The position numbers and the translations under genes were made by a program. From Marsupella aquatica (lineage: Eukaryota; Marchantiophyta): 64,000 nucleotides of DNA. Location of the stretch: contig OZ316891.1 of assembly GCA_973895155.1 (NCBI GenBank), positions 2,728,001 to 2,792,000 of the forward strand, in the 5' to 3' direction. Shown piece after piece: positions 1 through 12,485 of the stretch; position 1 is the stretch's first letter; each line of letters opens with the position of its first letter. The notes under the pieces are model-generated. The model did no database searches, had not been told where the DNA came from, and saw nothing but the letters and a program-made list of their open reading frames with translations.

Positions 1-585
1 TCGAGCTCGTTTCTGTTCCCCTTCCAAAAGCTCAGTGAAAAATAAACCAAAGATTCTCCACCGATGTACAGATAGGAGGAGTAGAGCATCATGAGATCGA
101 GCTCATCTGACTGGAAGTCATCAAAGAATCTTTCGCTGATTTATGGGTGCAGAGCTAGCTACAGTAGTTAATTACCCGTCACTTTTATTGTAGACCTTCA
201 TTTAATTGGTAGTAAGTTCATTTATTTAGAGGCCCTTACTTTTATTGTACACCTTCGTTTGATAGTATTGGGACTCAGGGTATGTAACATCTGTGGACGA
301 CAACCAGTGCTTCATCAAATCTGGCATCTGGAATAGTCTAGAAAGTGATCAATTGTGTGACCGTCGACATAGACGTATTTTCCAAAAACTAAGTAGCAAG
401 AAAGGAGAGCTTGAGGAGAAAAGTATTTATTAGAAGTTTGGATAGGGAGGAAGGTAGAGAATTGTAATTGCTTTCGCGTAATAATTGCCGCCCATTGTCG
501 GATTCAGGGCTGGCTAAATGTATTAGAAGGATTTGTAAGTAATGCTTGGAAATATTTATTGGTCTTGTAATCACTGTCTCCTTGG
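1..585. other. Gene-free stretch, nothing recognised
   Basis: AT-rich sequence with only short open frames and no recognisable coding, RNA or mobile-element signal. It runs up to the first unit of the tandem repeat that begins near 586. Confidence 0.5.
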
Positions 586-1310
586 GACACCTCAAGTTAC
601 TTCCACCCCTTTTAATGAGGCTTTGTGTGTTACTGTTTCATGATTGACAATTTAAATGTCATGAAATAAATTAAGACACAATGTAATGTCATGTTTGATG
701 GGATGGACCTAAGGGTGGAAGAGGAGGTTGGCATTCCCTATCTCCTTGGGACACCTCTGTTTATTTCCATTTTCTGAATGAGTCCTTGTGTGTTACAGTT
801 TAGTGATTACAATCTCAATGTGATAATATAGATTAAGACACACTACAATGTCATGTAAATGGCATGGACCTGAGGGTGGCAGAGGAGTCCTTCGGACACT
901 TCAAGTTATTTTCCTCCCCTCTTAATGAGACCTTGTGTGCTACAGTTTATTGATTAACAGTTTGAATGTGATCAATAAATTAAGACACAATATAATGGCA
1001 TGGAAATGGCATGGACCTGAGGGTGGCAGAGGAGTCCTTCGGACACTTCAAGTTATTTTCCTCCCCTCTTAATGAGACCTTGTGTGCTACAGTTTATTGA
1101 TTAACAGTTTGAATGTGATCTATAAATTAAGACACAATATAATGGCATGGGCCTGAGGGTGGCAGAGGAGTCCTTCGGACACTTCAAGTTATTTCCTCCC
1201 CTCTTAATGAGACCTTGTGTTTTACAGTTTAATGATTAACAATTTGAATGCGATTAAATAATTTAGGACACAATATAATATCATGAAATTGTTTGAAATG
1301 TACACTAAAG
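586..1310. repeat. Tandem repeat, about 5 units of 136-164 bp
   Basis: Units begin with a GACAC(C/T)TC word at 586, 750, 895, 1042 and 1178. Each carries, in order, a T-rich stretch, TTAATGAG, a CTTGTGTG word, TTAAGACACA and a block reading GGCATGGACCTGAGGGTGG. Units 3 to 5 are much closer to one another than to units 1 and 2, so the array has grown at its right side. No coding potential is evident. Confidence 0.85.
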
Positions 1311-1929
1311 TGATTAAGAATTTGAATATGATTAACTGAGAAGATATAATTGACTAGTGATTTGTGAAGTGGTGTTAGACGGTAGTCTAAGATCTAGGGT
1401 AAAACCTCTTAGACCATATCTACACTTACTCTGCTTACAAACGGAATCTGTTTTTCAAATTTATTTTCTTCTTCAATTCTATTTCTCAAACCTATCTTTC
1501 CCAACAGAAATTGCACATTTTCATAGGTTTTTCCTTGATTTCTTTCTGTCAAATCAAATTTTCACAGAGCCGTTTTCTATTCTTATTCTATTACAAAAAT
1601 GAATGTATCTTCTCCAAGTTAGTTTTGCTTTTCATCTCTATCTGCTGAATCTATTATTTACCAAAGCATGTGTTCCCTTGACCTCTATTTGCATTCAATG
1701 GGAGAGTAGCCAAGCCAGTGTCATCTGATAGACATAGGCAGGTTGGCAAGTCACAGCTTTGAACCCCGAAAGGTGCACAAAGGGTATACTGTAATCACAA
1801 AATTGCAACCTGAATTTTTGGACATGTTAGTGCTGGCATAGATAAAAATAACCCAAAGTTTTGTATCCACACATGTATTCACATGTTATAATCCGCACAT
1901 GTATTCACAACAAGGTTTGGCCACTGGAG
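1311..1929. other. Gene-free stretch with one dispersed-motif copy
   Basis: No gene is recognised. Around 1387-1420 lies a diverged copy of the motif 'ctagagtgaaacctctagac', which also occurs at 13831, 14001, 14144 and 39891. Confidence 0.4.
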
Positions 1930-2530
1930 CGCTGCCCCAGTACGTTGCTAACCCTTGGCCCTGGTTGGGCCAACAGATTCCAATGTAGCCTAAACCTTGG
2001 TCCATGGTTGGGCCAATAGATTCCAATGGATGTAGCGATAAACCTTGGTCCCTGGTTGCCAACTGATTCCAATGGACGTAGCAATAAACCTTGGTCCCTG
2101 GTTGGACCCTCTACTGTATAAAAGTGCTACTTGCATAACCCTTCGAGTAGCATAACCCTTCGAGTAGCATAACCCTTCGTCATTTCTATTAACATTCAAA
2201 GAATGTCCTTGCATAACTTTTCATTTCTATTAACATTTAAAGAGTGGGCATTCAAAGAGTGGGCACTCAGGCTCATATCCAAAAAGATAAAAGTGCTCCT
2301 CGGTCCTTGGTTGGGCTATTCAAAGAGTGGGCATTCAGGCTCATATTCAAAAAGATAAAAGTGCTCCTTGGACCCTGGTTGGGCCAATAGATTCCAATGG
2401 ACCTAGCGATAAACCTTGATCCCTGGTCCACCCTCAGTGTATAAAAGTGCTACTCGCATGACCCTTGGTCATTTCTATTAACATTCAAAGAATGGGCATT
2501 CAGACTCATATTCAAAAAGAACGAGGCAGA
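1930..2530. repeat. Mosaic of short tandem and interspersed repeats
   Basis: Three units of about 58 bp sharing AAACCTTGGTCC and GATTCCAATGGA words occupy about 1935-2110. A 17-bp unit (CATAACCCTTCGAGTAG) is then repeated nearly three times at about 2136-2185. Further partial copies of the first unit and of an 'aaagagtgggcattcagg' word follow to about 2530. The same 'aaagaatgggca' word recurs near 13960 and 14107. Confidence 0.75.
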
Positions 2531-3538
2531 CTGATGTTCCAACATGTGATGGACCACCCAACTTCGTGGCACCGACATTGGTGACTTTCAATGTAGCACG
2601 GCAACCCCTCCAGAAAAAGGAGGTAGAACTGACACGTGAAAGTTCAGTCCACAGAAATCATGCATAAAGAATGAAGCTTACGTACCACAGACGCACTTGA
2701 AACAGACCTTTCGTCATTTTGGCCTTCGATTCTGTCATTACATTCTGCTGAATGCAGCAGTCAGATCACCCACCTTTCAACTAGGGCCCTACTAAGTCAT
2801 GTAGCGGATAGAAACAAGCAGAGCCCGAGAAGAGTACATTGGTGAAGCATGAAAGGGGATGGTTAAGTGTAAACTCGTAAGGTTTTGAATCGTGCATGTG
2901 GCAGTCCAGGGAGATCACTGTACAATTTGAAAACACAAATCACACCTGCCGCTGGAAAAAAACTTTACATCAAAGCAACGAAAACAGACAGCTGCAAAAA
3001 GTTTAGTGAAGGATTCGTGAAATGATAGAATCGAGCATCATATATGGCCTGAAACTGGCAAAGGCCTCTTTGCCCCACGTCAGCCAAGACTTCAATGCAA
3101 TCATTCCCTTACGTTGTTCATCATCTTCCAATTGAAGGAAAACACCTAAAACATTTACGAAAACAGGACGCAGGTGGAAACGAACCAACTGTCATTCCAG
3201 AGCCAAAGGCCCAGAATGTCTTATTGCTGGCTGTCTCAGTTGCAGAATAAATCTTGAGGGAGATAAGGTTTCTTCTCCTCCGATTTCTTCAATGCAGCAT
3301 TCTTGCAGTGACAACTTCAACACGGTTGTCTACACTTTTGTTTTACAGTATTGGATGTGGACTTTTACATCAAAAGTGCGGCTTCAGGACATGTTGATCT
3401 TGAGGACAGCAATTTTGTCCCAAACCTAAATTCACCGTAAATAAGTAGGCCGGCTGCTGCGCAGCACTGCCCTAAACTATGTAAAAATAGTGCATTTCTA
3501 AAAATGATTGGCCTTTTTTGAGACAACAATACCCCCCT
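2531..3538. other. 3' flank of the plastid pyruvate kinase gene
   Basis: No open frame of note. The part nearest 3538 is expected to hold the 3' untranslated region of the minus-strand gene that ends at 3539. I could not place the polyadenylation site. Confidence 0.4.
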
Positions 3539-6500
3539 TCAAGGAATTTTTCGGACCTGAATAGACTGTTGAACATCCTGTAGGCTGCTGGAGGAAATGT
3601 CGGAGACAGCAACCACGAGGTCACCAGATTTCATCATACCTCGCATTTTCAGCAAAGCAAAAGTGCGACGAAGGTTGCTCTCCATGTCATCAGAAAATTC
3701 AATGCGGAACGGAATCAAACCCCATGATAAGTTCAATCGCCTCCTGATGGATGTCGAGTCGGTGAAAGCAAAGATAGGACAATCAGGACGACACCTCGAA
3801 AGTAATTGAGCCATGTAACCTCTTCTCGTGTATACAAAGATGGCATCCACTTCAAGCTTATTCGCTGCATCCACAAATAAAACCAAGAACAATGTCAAAA
3901 GAAAATGAAATACATTCTCAAACATCAAATCAATGAAACAACAGTTTTCCGAGAAAAGCATTACTTGAGCTGGAAAGCAAGAGATAGACTTACCCATTTG
4001 CGCAGCACCAGTACAGATTTGCTCTGAGATTCTATCATTAATGGCAGTAGAGAGTTCTCGCAATCGTGTGTTTTCATGATGTTTCTCCTCCCGACACCAC
4101 TTCTCCAGTCTTAAACTTACTTGCCGAAGCACACCCAATGCTTTCTCCGGAAATGCTCCCATAGCTGATTCTCCTGAAAGCATTAGGGCATCAGCACGTT
4201 GCCTGACAGCCTCCGATATATCTGCAACCTGAGAAATCCAAGTCCCACTATCAACGAATGCCTGAAGTGTGGACAAAAAATTCTACGATAACAGTAGTTA
4301 CTATCAAACATACACTGGGAAAGAACGGCGTTTGCACCATTATTTCAGGCCAAACAGAAAAGGGATTCTTACAGTAGAAGTCATCTCTATTTCCTGTCTC
4401 AATCCGACACCATCTATCTACATCCAGGGATCCAAACATGATGACTCGCATCTATGACATCCCTCTCTTCAAACTGGTTCACAAGCATAACTACAAATTT
4501 TTCATCATGCCAGCTTAGAATGCATCTGGTCTCTCTAGAAATCAGTACGCTACCTCTGCCCGTGTTGGTGTAGGATACTCAATCATTGACTCCAATAGCT
4601 GCGAAGCAACTATCACAGGTTTATTCAGCTGCCGACACAGCTGTACTATCTCCTGCTGAACAGATGGAACCTGTTCTATAGGGATCTGTGCCCCAAGATC
4701 ACCTCTGGCAACCATGGCCCCATCCGACACCAGAATTATATCCTCCAAGTGTTTAAGCGAATCACTACTTTCGATCTTGGCAAAAACTCCAATATAGCTG
4801 AAAGTAACAAATCGATAAGATCAGACGAAACTTCTGGAGTTGCGGATGAAGACAGGAGTTTGCAAATCCAAAAATGATACCAGTGGCAAGCACGTTTGAT
4901 TGCTGCAGAAAATCGACCAATTTCAGTCCATGACAACTGATAGGAACCACCTAAAACTAGCACCCACAATCCAGCAGGTAGGCTGCAGTAGATACTGCTC
5001 CCAAGAATGCTCTTGCTGGATTTTTCAAATTTGGACTTTAGATAGATCTTAGAAAGAGAGGCAAAATTTCGAGTCGAACTTACCCTTGAGGACATCGTGC
5101 TGAAATGTAGCTCTTCAGATGCTTAATGACATCAGCTGACTTGACGAAAGAGACGGCGATAAAATCGACTCCTTCAGAGATTCCAAAATCAATATCAAGC
5201 CAATCCTACACAAATCGACCGTAATGATGTCAGTCAACTGTTTCCAGGGAATATGCAGGGAATATCCAGGGGGTATCGCAATTCACATCACTACAGGTGG
5301 TTTACTATTGCCCAAGCACAACTTTCAAAAACAAGTAATGAATGGCCACCATCAACCTAGATCAGAGACGCTGCTTGGATTTCAGCCACAGAACCCGGCC
5401 AGAGGAGAAGGTAGAAGACAACTGTTCAGAGCCCTAGAGGACGAGTTGAACCAGAGCATCACTACCTTGGAAGAAATAGTAGGGAGCATGGCATTCCGTT
5501 CTCGAACAACACGATTGTCTCTCCAGAAGGTGAGATTTGCACGAGGGAGCAGGAGACCTGGATCAATGACCCTGCAGATGACATCTGGTCCAAGCTTCTT
5601 CACAACATCAAAGCGAACCATTCCACCGTCAACCACCAATTCATCTCCTTGCTGGATATCTGCCACGGGGAATTTAGTAGAATTAGGAAAAATCTGAACA
5701 CAGACGAACATGAACTAAACCGCCAGTTTGGTAAATATCCAATCTTAAGCTCGAGGACAGAGCTGCAACCATTCTCAACATACCAATCCTTTAAGCAGAT
5801 GATTTGTTACATCAAAGCCATCCCTTACCCTCAGCGAAGCCCTCATAATTGACAGTGACAGTCCGAGCTGGCATTGCACCCTCAAATTTTCGCACGGTGA
5901 ACGTCCATTCTTCTCCGTCCTGCCGACACAAAAATAAAATAAGATTAGAAGTCACCCAACTAAAAAAAACCATTGAATTCCGTAGACCAGTGCAATTCAG
6001 TCTCCGCATTTCCCATGGAATGATACCCCAGCGCATAAAGCGAGAAATGAAGCATCTCCATCGGTGCAATACTATAAGAATACAGAAGTCCAGGAAAATT
6101 AATCTCTACAACACACTCCATATCAGCCACTCTAGTTAAAAGTAAGTTTCCTGGGAATCAACTACGCCGACTCGTTTGGGAAGGTGTAGCACTGTTCAAA
6201 GCATACAATTCTTCAGAACACAATGAAATTGTGAGAACGGCACTGTGCCATGCGACATGTACCACTCCAACCTCTCGCTTGTAGAGTATCACCACATAAG
6301 ACCCTACACAAAGGCTTTCACTTCAAGAGAAGCCAGAGAAAAAGTTGTCCAAAGTTAAGCCTCCATCTCTCTGTATTCATGGTGGACATCAGAAAATGGG
6401 CACCCATGACGACGCCATCCGAGTGAGTCAAGCGCCGGACACATACTGGGCAAAATCGGCTGCTTCAGAGAGGTGAACGAATTCTTGCAACATGGAATCA

Positions 6501-7212
6501 ATTCTACTCAAGAAATGGACTACATGCAAAGAGCATTTACCTCCGCCTTGGCAGAAGGGATTCCGCCTAAATCTCCCATGTGAATTTCGCTGCCTTCCGT
6601 ATCCATCATGATGGCTACCGAATAGCCCTTCTCCACATTGAGCTTGTGGACATTCCGAATGACGGCTCTATGCCAATCTCGGGTCCCATGACACATGTTC
6701 AATCTGGCCACATTCATTCCCCCATGTGCAAGGGCTTCCAGCTGCTCGAAGGAGCATGATGCAGGACCGATTGTGCAAACGAGCTTCGTCCTCCTCGTGC
6801 TCCGGAATCCATTCTCCTTCAAGTCCGCCTCAGTCACCAAGTCCACCTCCATTCCTGGAGAGAGGAGCGCGGCGGAACCATTCTCTTCCGCCGTCTCGCT
6901 TTCCAGGGCGTGGCCGTTGGGCGATTCAGCCTTGCCGTCTGTGATGACATTCTCAGGTTCCAACAAACCCGTTCCCGACTCCACCTTGCCTTCGGCCACC
7001 ACTGCTTCTCGGGGTTTCTTGCCCCTGGCTTTGGTCTCATATCTCCTTCGATCAGAGCACACCGTCGACAGCTTTGTTCTTTGCAAAGAAGAGCCAAGAG
7101 ACCCCGAAGAATTGACACTAATCGCCCTGGCGCTCAAATCCTTCCCATGGAGCTCCAGCCTCGCGGATCCCCCGTGCAACACCAGATTCGGCCGGCAGAT
7201 TGCCTGCGCCAT
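3539..7212 (-). CDS. PKP1: Plastidial pyruvate kinase, alpha-type subunit
   Basis: Converts phosphoenolpyruvate and ADP to pyruvate and ATP in the plastid, feeding fatty-acid synthesis. Exons on the minus strand: 7212-6541, 5919-5829, 5659-5466, 5205-5084, 4797-4554, 4228-3994, 3864-3539, giving 627 residues with every junction in phase. Residues 1 to about 130 form a Ser/Arg-rich transit peptide plus an acidic linker. The barrel begins at [10 protein letters not shown] (141-150). The alpha-type signature is clear: ARLNMCHG (164-175) in place of the usual FNFSHG, DTEGSEI in place of DTKGPEI (204-210), and VASQLLESM in place of ATQMLESM. The catalytic AKIE lysine (about 367) and RGDLG (391-395) are kept. 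The C-terminal domain reaches the stop without truncation. From knowledge of the family, alpha subunits work in a complex with beta subunits. The first ATG of the long first exon was chosen as start; a downstream ATG is possible in principle but would lose the transit peptide. Confidence 0.95.
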
Positions 7213-7825
7213 CCTGAGCCGCCGCGAGACCTTTCAGAGCGTGCTCTCCTGAGCTTACGACACCAGCCTACAAATCAAATCCTTCGCAAGAACAATCGAT
7301 CACCGTCCTTTTTCCAGTCCGCGATAGATCGCTCGCTACACATGCACCACAACACAACAACAACACAACAACAACAACACAACACAACACAACCCCTGGC
7401 AAAACCTCTCTCTGCGTCTCTCTCGTTTTCTCCGCCAGCTTTGTTTGATCTGGAGAGCGGCGGAGGCAATGTAGAATCGTTGTGGAGAGTTTTCCTTCGC
7501 TTTCCTTTTCGTTTCGTTTTCGTTTCCTTTCGTTTCTTTTCGTTCTCTCGAATTTAGTGCCTCGGTGCGTTCACTCTACGGCAAGAGCTCAACCAACCAA
7601 CTAATCAGTTGATGTTGTTGTTCGTTCGCTCATTCGTTCGTTCGTTCGTTCGTTCGCTATTTCGTTCGTCACCGACTAATAATAGCGATCTCGGCGCTGA
7701 AGGAAGCTCTCCGTTCGCATCTCTGGTTGGACAGTTAAACATCCAAGCAGAGAGACGTGAGCGGAGCCAATCTCTCTATCTACAGGAGTATTTCTCCCCT
7801 GGTTGGTTTTTCTCGTAAACCTCAT
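7213..7825. other. 5' flank of PKP1 with microsatellites
   Basis: This is the presumed 5' untranslated and promoter region of the minus-strand pyruvate kinase. It holds an AAC/AC microsatellite at about 7337-7392 and TTCG or TTTCG tracts at about 7495-7545 and 7620-7670. No promoter element can be assigned with confidence. Confidence 0.5.
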
Positions 7826-8300
7826 TGTTTGGTCTGGTCCTTCCCATGTCTGGTCCTACCTATAGACACATTTTTATGGTTCTCCTGTTTGTTTGATCTG
7901 ATCCTTCCTACAGACACATTTTTATGGTTCTCTTTGTTTGGTCTGGTCCTTTCTATAGACGCCTTTTTATTGTTCTGTTCTTTGTTTGATGTGGTCCTTC
8001 CTATCGACACATTTTTATGGTTCACTTCTTTGTTTGGTCTGGTCCTTCCTATCGACACATTTTTATGGTTCACTTCTTTGTTTGGTCTGGTCCTTCCTAT
8101 CGACACATTTTTATGGTTCACTTCTTTGTTTGGTCTAGTCCTTCCTAAAGACACATCTTATTGTTCTCCTCTTTGTTTGGTCTGATCCTTAATGTAGACA
8201 CATTTTTATGGTTCTCTTTGTTTGGTCTGGTCCTTTCTGTAGACACCTTTTTTTTGTTCACTAATTTGTTTGGTCTGGTCCTCCTCTAGACACGGGCCCA
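7826..8300. repeat. 48-bp minisatellite upstream of PKP1
   Basis: About ten diverged units, 44-49 bp apart, marked by a GACACATTTTTATGG word (7865, 7913, 7956, 8004, 8053, 8102, 8149, about 8197, 8241, 8288) and a TTTGGTCTGGTCCTTCC word. The three central units are nearly identical. Because 48 is a multiple of 3, open frames run through the array on both strands; these are by-products of the repeat, not evidence of a gene. Confidence 0.85.
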
Positions 8301-9735
8301 AAAAAATTAGCCAAACTTGGAGACAGGATTCCAAAGGCATAAGACCCAATAAAGAGAAGGAAACAAGAAAAAAATATCTGGCTTTCTTCTTCTCTTGTTT
8401 GGTCATTTCTCACAAAAAATGAACTGTCTCTGTTTTGTTGCGGTTCTGTGTGGCAGGTAGATCGCCCCTATGATGACTAGTGAGATGATGCTTATATGAT
8501 GATTTCATATATGTGAATGTACTGAAGGAAGCTTTCCGCTCGCAGGTTTGGAAGTTAAAGCCCAACCGGACAGAGGTGGCCAAACTGAGCCAATCTCTCT
8601 ATCTGGGTGCTTTTAATTATTCTGTTGTTTGTTTGGGCTGGACTGGTCCTTCGTATACCTGTGTTGTGTCTTCTTCTTCTTGGGTAATTTTTCTGGTAAT
8701 TTCTTAAACGGGGTGAATTAACTTTGTTTAGATTCTGTTTTTTATGGAATGAAGGTTTTGGAATGTCCCAAAATTAAGATATGGGCTCTTCTAAAAAAAG
8801 ATGAACTTTAATTAGACTTGGCTTTTGGTGGAATGAAATTTTGTAACTTCCCACAATTACGATATGGGCTCTTCTATGCACGATTGTTTTCAAGGTGAAA
8901 TGAGGACTACAGGTTATCCAAGCAACTTTATATGGGAACTTGTGGTTTAGATGGGAAAGGCAATTTGGAGCAAACTTGGACTTTTTAATTCCATCTTTGG
9001 TTGGTGCTCACATAACCATAAAGAGGATCCCTATATCTGTCGCTCCCTGGCTGGATGGAATATCCAGCCTTTTTCTTTACTTTATCTTATTAGAATTGAA
9101 TGGATGGAAAAGAAACAACAAATTTACTACAAAAAATGGGTCAACAAAATGCGAAACTGGTGCCCAGGATGGTCGGGGAGGTTGTGTATGGTAGCTACTA
9201 TGGATGATTGAGACAGGTCCCATATCATGTGCAGCATTTTTGGACAATTAGCACCCTAAAAATAGTTATATATATTTTAGTATGTTTTACCTCTATCTTT
9301 TGGAATATTTTGAGAAGATTTGAGAATGTATCTTCCATTCAACCTAATAAAAACCCAGCCTATAATATTTATTTATGTGTGATGGGTTGGAAGAAAAATA
9401 AGTGAATACCTCATGAGCATGGATTAAAAAAATTAATTAATGTAATCAATTAGTATTAATGAAGGGATTGCCTTACATGGGAACAGGCCTGGTACTGGTG
9501 GATATCCAAGTCCGCGTGCTTTTCTGCTAATTTGCCACCAGAAGCTTCTGCGTATCATTTGCACAATGAGGACGGCAACCGCCAATTTGGCCAGTTTTTC
9601 AGGGTGCCAAAAAGAATTTCCTAGCCCTGCCAAACTTCATCAACAAATGCTGTTGTGCCAGCTGTTCACATCCAAACCAGGGTGCTCATTCCCTTGCAAA
9701 ACAGCTTACATTGATCCATTCTGAGTATTTGCACA
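8301..9735. other. Gene-free stretch with small duplications
   Basis: A segment at about 8523-8605 is a diverged direct copy of 7698-7784 (shared words GAAGGAAGCT and GCCAATCTCTCTATCT), so the minisatellite is bracketed by direct repeats. A second duplication of about 84 bp ends in GATATGGGCTCTTCTA at about 8780 and 8862. Two overlapping frames at 8940-9211 match nothing I recognise. Confidence 0.45.
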
Positions 9736-9882
9736 AGGCAGCCCCACACGTAAAACAAGTGCTGATGCTCTAAGGGGAGAAGAGGTTCCTTCTCCATTCC
9801 ATGAAAGGGAGAAATTTTCCCCGTCAACAAAAATTCTCTATGGCAGCCCCACACCGTAAAACAAGTGCTGATGCTCTAAAGG
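9736..9882. repeat. Direct repeat of about 37 bp, 105 bp apart
   Basis: A GGCAGCCCCACAC word followed by AAACAAGTGCTGATGCTCTAA occurs at about 9738 and again at about 9843. The two copies border about 70 bp of unique sequence. It may be a small insertion with a duplicated border or a simple tandem duplication. Confidence 0.55.
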
Positions 9883-10384
9883 GGCAATGAAAGGCGAACT
9901 TACCCCTCTATATCTCCTTGGCAGGAATGTGTGAAATATGTTGTCTCTAATCGGCTTCTTCCACTAACGAAGAATCCCCACCGCCACATTCAAAGTCAGA
10001 TGCGCAAATTTGATCATTGTCCGCCAAATATAGTGGTAATACTTGTATACTGTACAGTAGTTATGTTCAACCAATGTAATGGCCCCTCGCTAGGTTCCAT
10101 CTTAACAACAAAGTGGCATGCACTGAATCCTCTTGTGTACCAAAGTTCCATCCCGGTTAGCAAAATAATAATCATTTTTTCTTCCAGGAATGGTTCAAAT
10201 AACAAAAATGTTATTCTCCTTTTTTTATTCTTAAAACAATGTATACCTTGAAAACCCCCCCACAAAAGAAACTAAAAAGTGAGCTTGATGAGTGGCGAAT
10301 TGAACAGCCTCGTAAAGCTATGCACTAAGGTAGTGTCTCACAAACACTCTAAATATTTGATCAGTCAGGCCCCAAACTTCAACA

Positions 10385-10558
10385 AATAATTATTTGTTTC
10401 ATCCATCCCCAAAATGCAACTTGTCACTTGATCGATCCCTTGAGATCTATGAACGACCCAGATCTGAGATTGAAAAGTCTATCAACGATCCAGATTAAGA
10501 AAAATATGGATTAATTAAGCAAACTTTTTTAGAAAAGTGTCTACTAATCATATCCCTC
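10385..10558 (+). mobile_element. Degenerate MITE, third copy of the 54852/55564 family
   Basis: Shares the order of words seen in the better copies near 55 kb: TATTTGTTT, CCCCAAAAT, ACTTGAT, AGATCTGAGAT, TCTATCAACG, CCAGATT, GCAAACTTTTT and CTACTAA(T/G)CATATCCCTC. The right end fits the family terminus. The left end is eroded and I find no matching target duplication. Confidence 0.6.
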
Positions 10559-12014
10559 ACTATTTTGTGAGCCAAGATGATCGCCCCTTGTGTGAGCGAA
10601 TCTGATCGTCCGTACAGTAAGGGCCCGGCGCAACATTCCATCCCAGCAATAAATTGGCACGTACACTACTATCCTCTGAAGTATTCATTATTTGAATATT
10701 ATTTGATGCTCTTTATCCCTCATGGCTCATGCTCTCCTCTCGTCTTGTTCCGGCGTGATAAACTAGGCACGAGCTCGAATCCCGTCGCCGCCAACTAACC
10801 ATCACTTCGATCCCGCCCGCCAGCCGTCGATCATGCAGCACCCCCTTCGTCCGATTCGACCGACGTTACCTCCAAAGTCCAGAAGTGACCTACTGTAGTG
10901 CGCACTGCACACTCTATGTTCTGTAGACTAGAGTGGGTCAGACCGGGTTTGTCCCCAAAACGACTGAACGCCGTTACGCCTCGCCTAGCCCGGATGGCAC
11001 GATATTGGAAAACAGTAATGCTCAATGTCGCAATAGCGTAAACACGATAACCCCGACAGCAATTGAGGCGTCGACGTGAGATTGACGAATTGCAAAAAAT
11101 TAATGATGACACTATCGGATCAAAAGGTCACGATTATTCTCCTATAACAAGTACGTAGCCATTGCCGTTAGATTGCAAATGTAGCGCTCGATTCAGACGA
11201 TGACCGCTCGCCCAGGTTTGAACCTGGGACCTAGTGGATGACGCCAGATACCGATCCCCAAAAATTCCCATGAAAAACATCGATATGGTACCTATTATTC
11301 TTTACAGTATTTTAAATGCCACTAAAAGTATCCGGATATTTGTTGATCCGTTGGGAGCTGTAGGCTCGGATGGGATCTCCATTCCAAAAGGGTTGTTTGG
11401 ATAGGATTCCTAATCTTGCATGGAATTATTTTATTGACAAGTGCATTTCAACTGGGATAACATGAATCTCGAGTAAATATCTTCGACCTATATACAAAGA
11501 ACATTTTAGGATACTATTAGAGTCCAAAGGTTTGGATGGAGATCCCATGCGAGCTTGTGACTCCTTTCTAGGAGTGTGAGATTTTTTATTCCTGAAAAGG
11601 AAACCTGAAGCCGCATAACTGCCTTGAGGGCAAAACCTTCCGTTATTATTTTGTTAAAAAACAGTAGTTCCTTCCAATTATCAACCGCCTGTGACTCAAA
11701 CAACATGATTGAGCAAAATCTGGATTGCTATTAACCAGTGAAATACATGCCACAGCCTAGGAGTATGCATGCAGTTTTCTTTTGTTTTGGTTCTGGGGTA
11801 AAGTGGTGGGTGCCCTAACTGTGGCTCCAAAACCATTATTAATCAACACTAGGAAGATGCAAAACTTAGCACACCAGAAGCCAAAATGTATTGTAAAGAA
11901 TGGACATTTTTCAGGCTAAGTTGAAGACACCACATGATATGCATCTATCAACTAACAATACATGAGGTAATGATACGACCCCAAAATGCTAAGGTTGTAA
12001 CTAAGAGCTGAATC
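10559..12014. other. Gene-free stretch with a T-arm-like palindrome
   Basis: No protein-coding gene is recognised. An 18-bp perfect palindromic hairpin, CCCAGGTTTGAACCTGGG, lies at 11211-11228. It resembles the T-arm or B-box region of a tRNA read on the minus strand, but no complete tRNA can be folded around it. Confidence 0.4.
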
Positions 12015-12485
12015 TACTAACTAACCCTGCAAAATTCTCCTTCCTGTACTACCTGCTACCACGTGGTGAGGCGCCATTGGCTGCGGGCTTATTTTCAGTC
12101 CCCCCTTCCTGTGTTGCCAGCCAAAAATTCCAGGTCAAAAAAGTGCAGCCACACTCTGCTGCAGCATTAAAATAATGAGACCCTGAAGCGAATTCACTCA
12201 TAGCAACAAAAAAAACATACATTTTCTTTTACAAAACAATTTTTCCTACAAATGGACATTTTTTGAAATTTTTCCCATGAGGAAGAGGGAGATAACCAAG
12301 TTGATCCGCAGCCAGTGGCATCTTGCCATGTGGCAGTAGGAGGCCCTGTACATCATTGAGACAGAAGTTGAGTTATGAGTCCTGAGGCAATACTAACCCA
12401 TATACAAAATGGGGGTCAGGTTAGTAAATAAAATTGTTGACAGCACACCTTAGTGCATTCAGGTAATTTGGGGGGCAGGTTATTA
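12015..12485. mobile_element. Degenerate TIR element related to the one at 51601
   Basis: A left segment at about 12052-12085 (a CACGTGG core and GGCTGCGG) is the inverted, diverged counterpart of 12306-12342 (GCCATGTGGCA core). The right arm continues through CCCATATACAAAATGGGGG and GGTTAGTAAA to GGGGGGCAGGTTATT, the same order of words as in the arms of the element at 51601-52429. Its right end is interrupted by a LINE insertion at 12486. Confidence 0.55.

Noticed and set aside
6695-7557. Plus-strand frames of 185 and 215 residues opposite PKP1 exon 1
   Set aside because: They are complements of a GC-rich coding exon and its leader; the minus-strand protein is unmistakable.
7757-8185. Long plus-strand frame (and minus-strand counterpart) encoding a 16-residue repeat
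   Set aside because: It follows from a 48-bp minisatellite whose length is a multiple of 3; both strands are open and unit divergence shows no codon-position bias that I can see.
11190-11240. Candidate tRNA gene around the T-arm-like palindrome
   Set aside because: No acceptor stem, anticodon arm or D-arm can be paired around it, and the loop is 6 rather than 7 bases.
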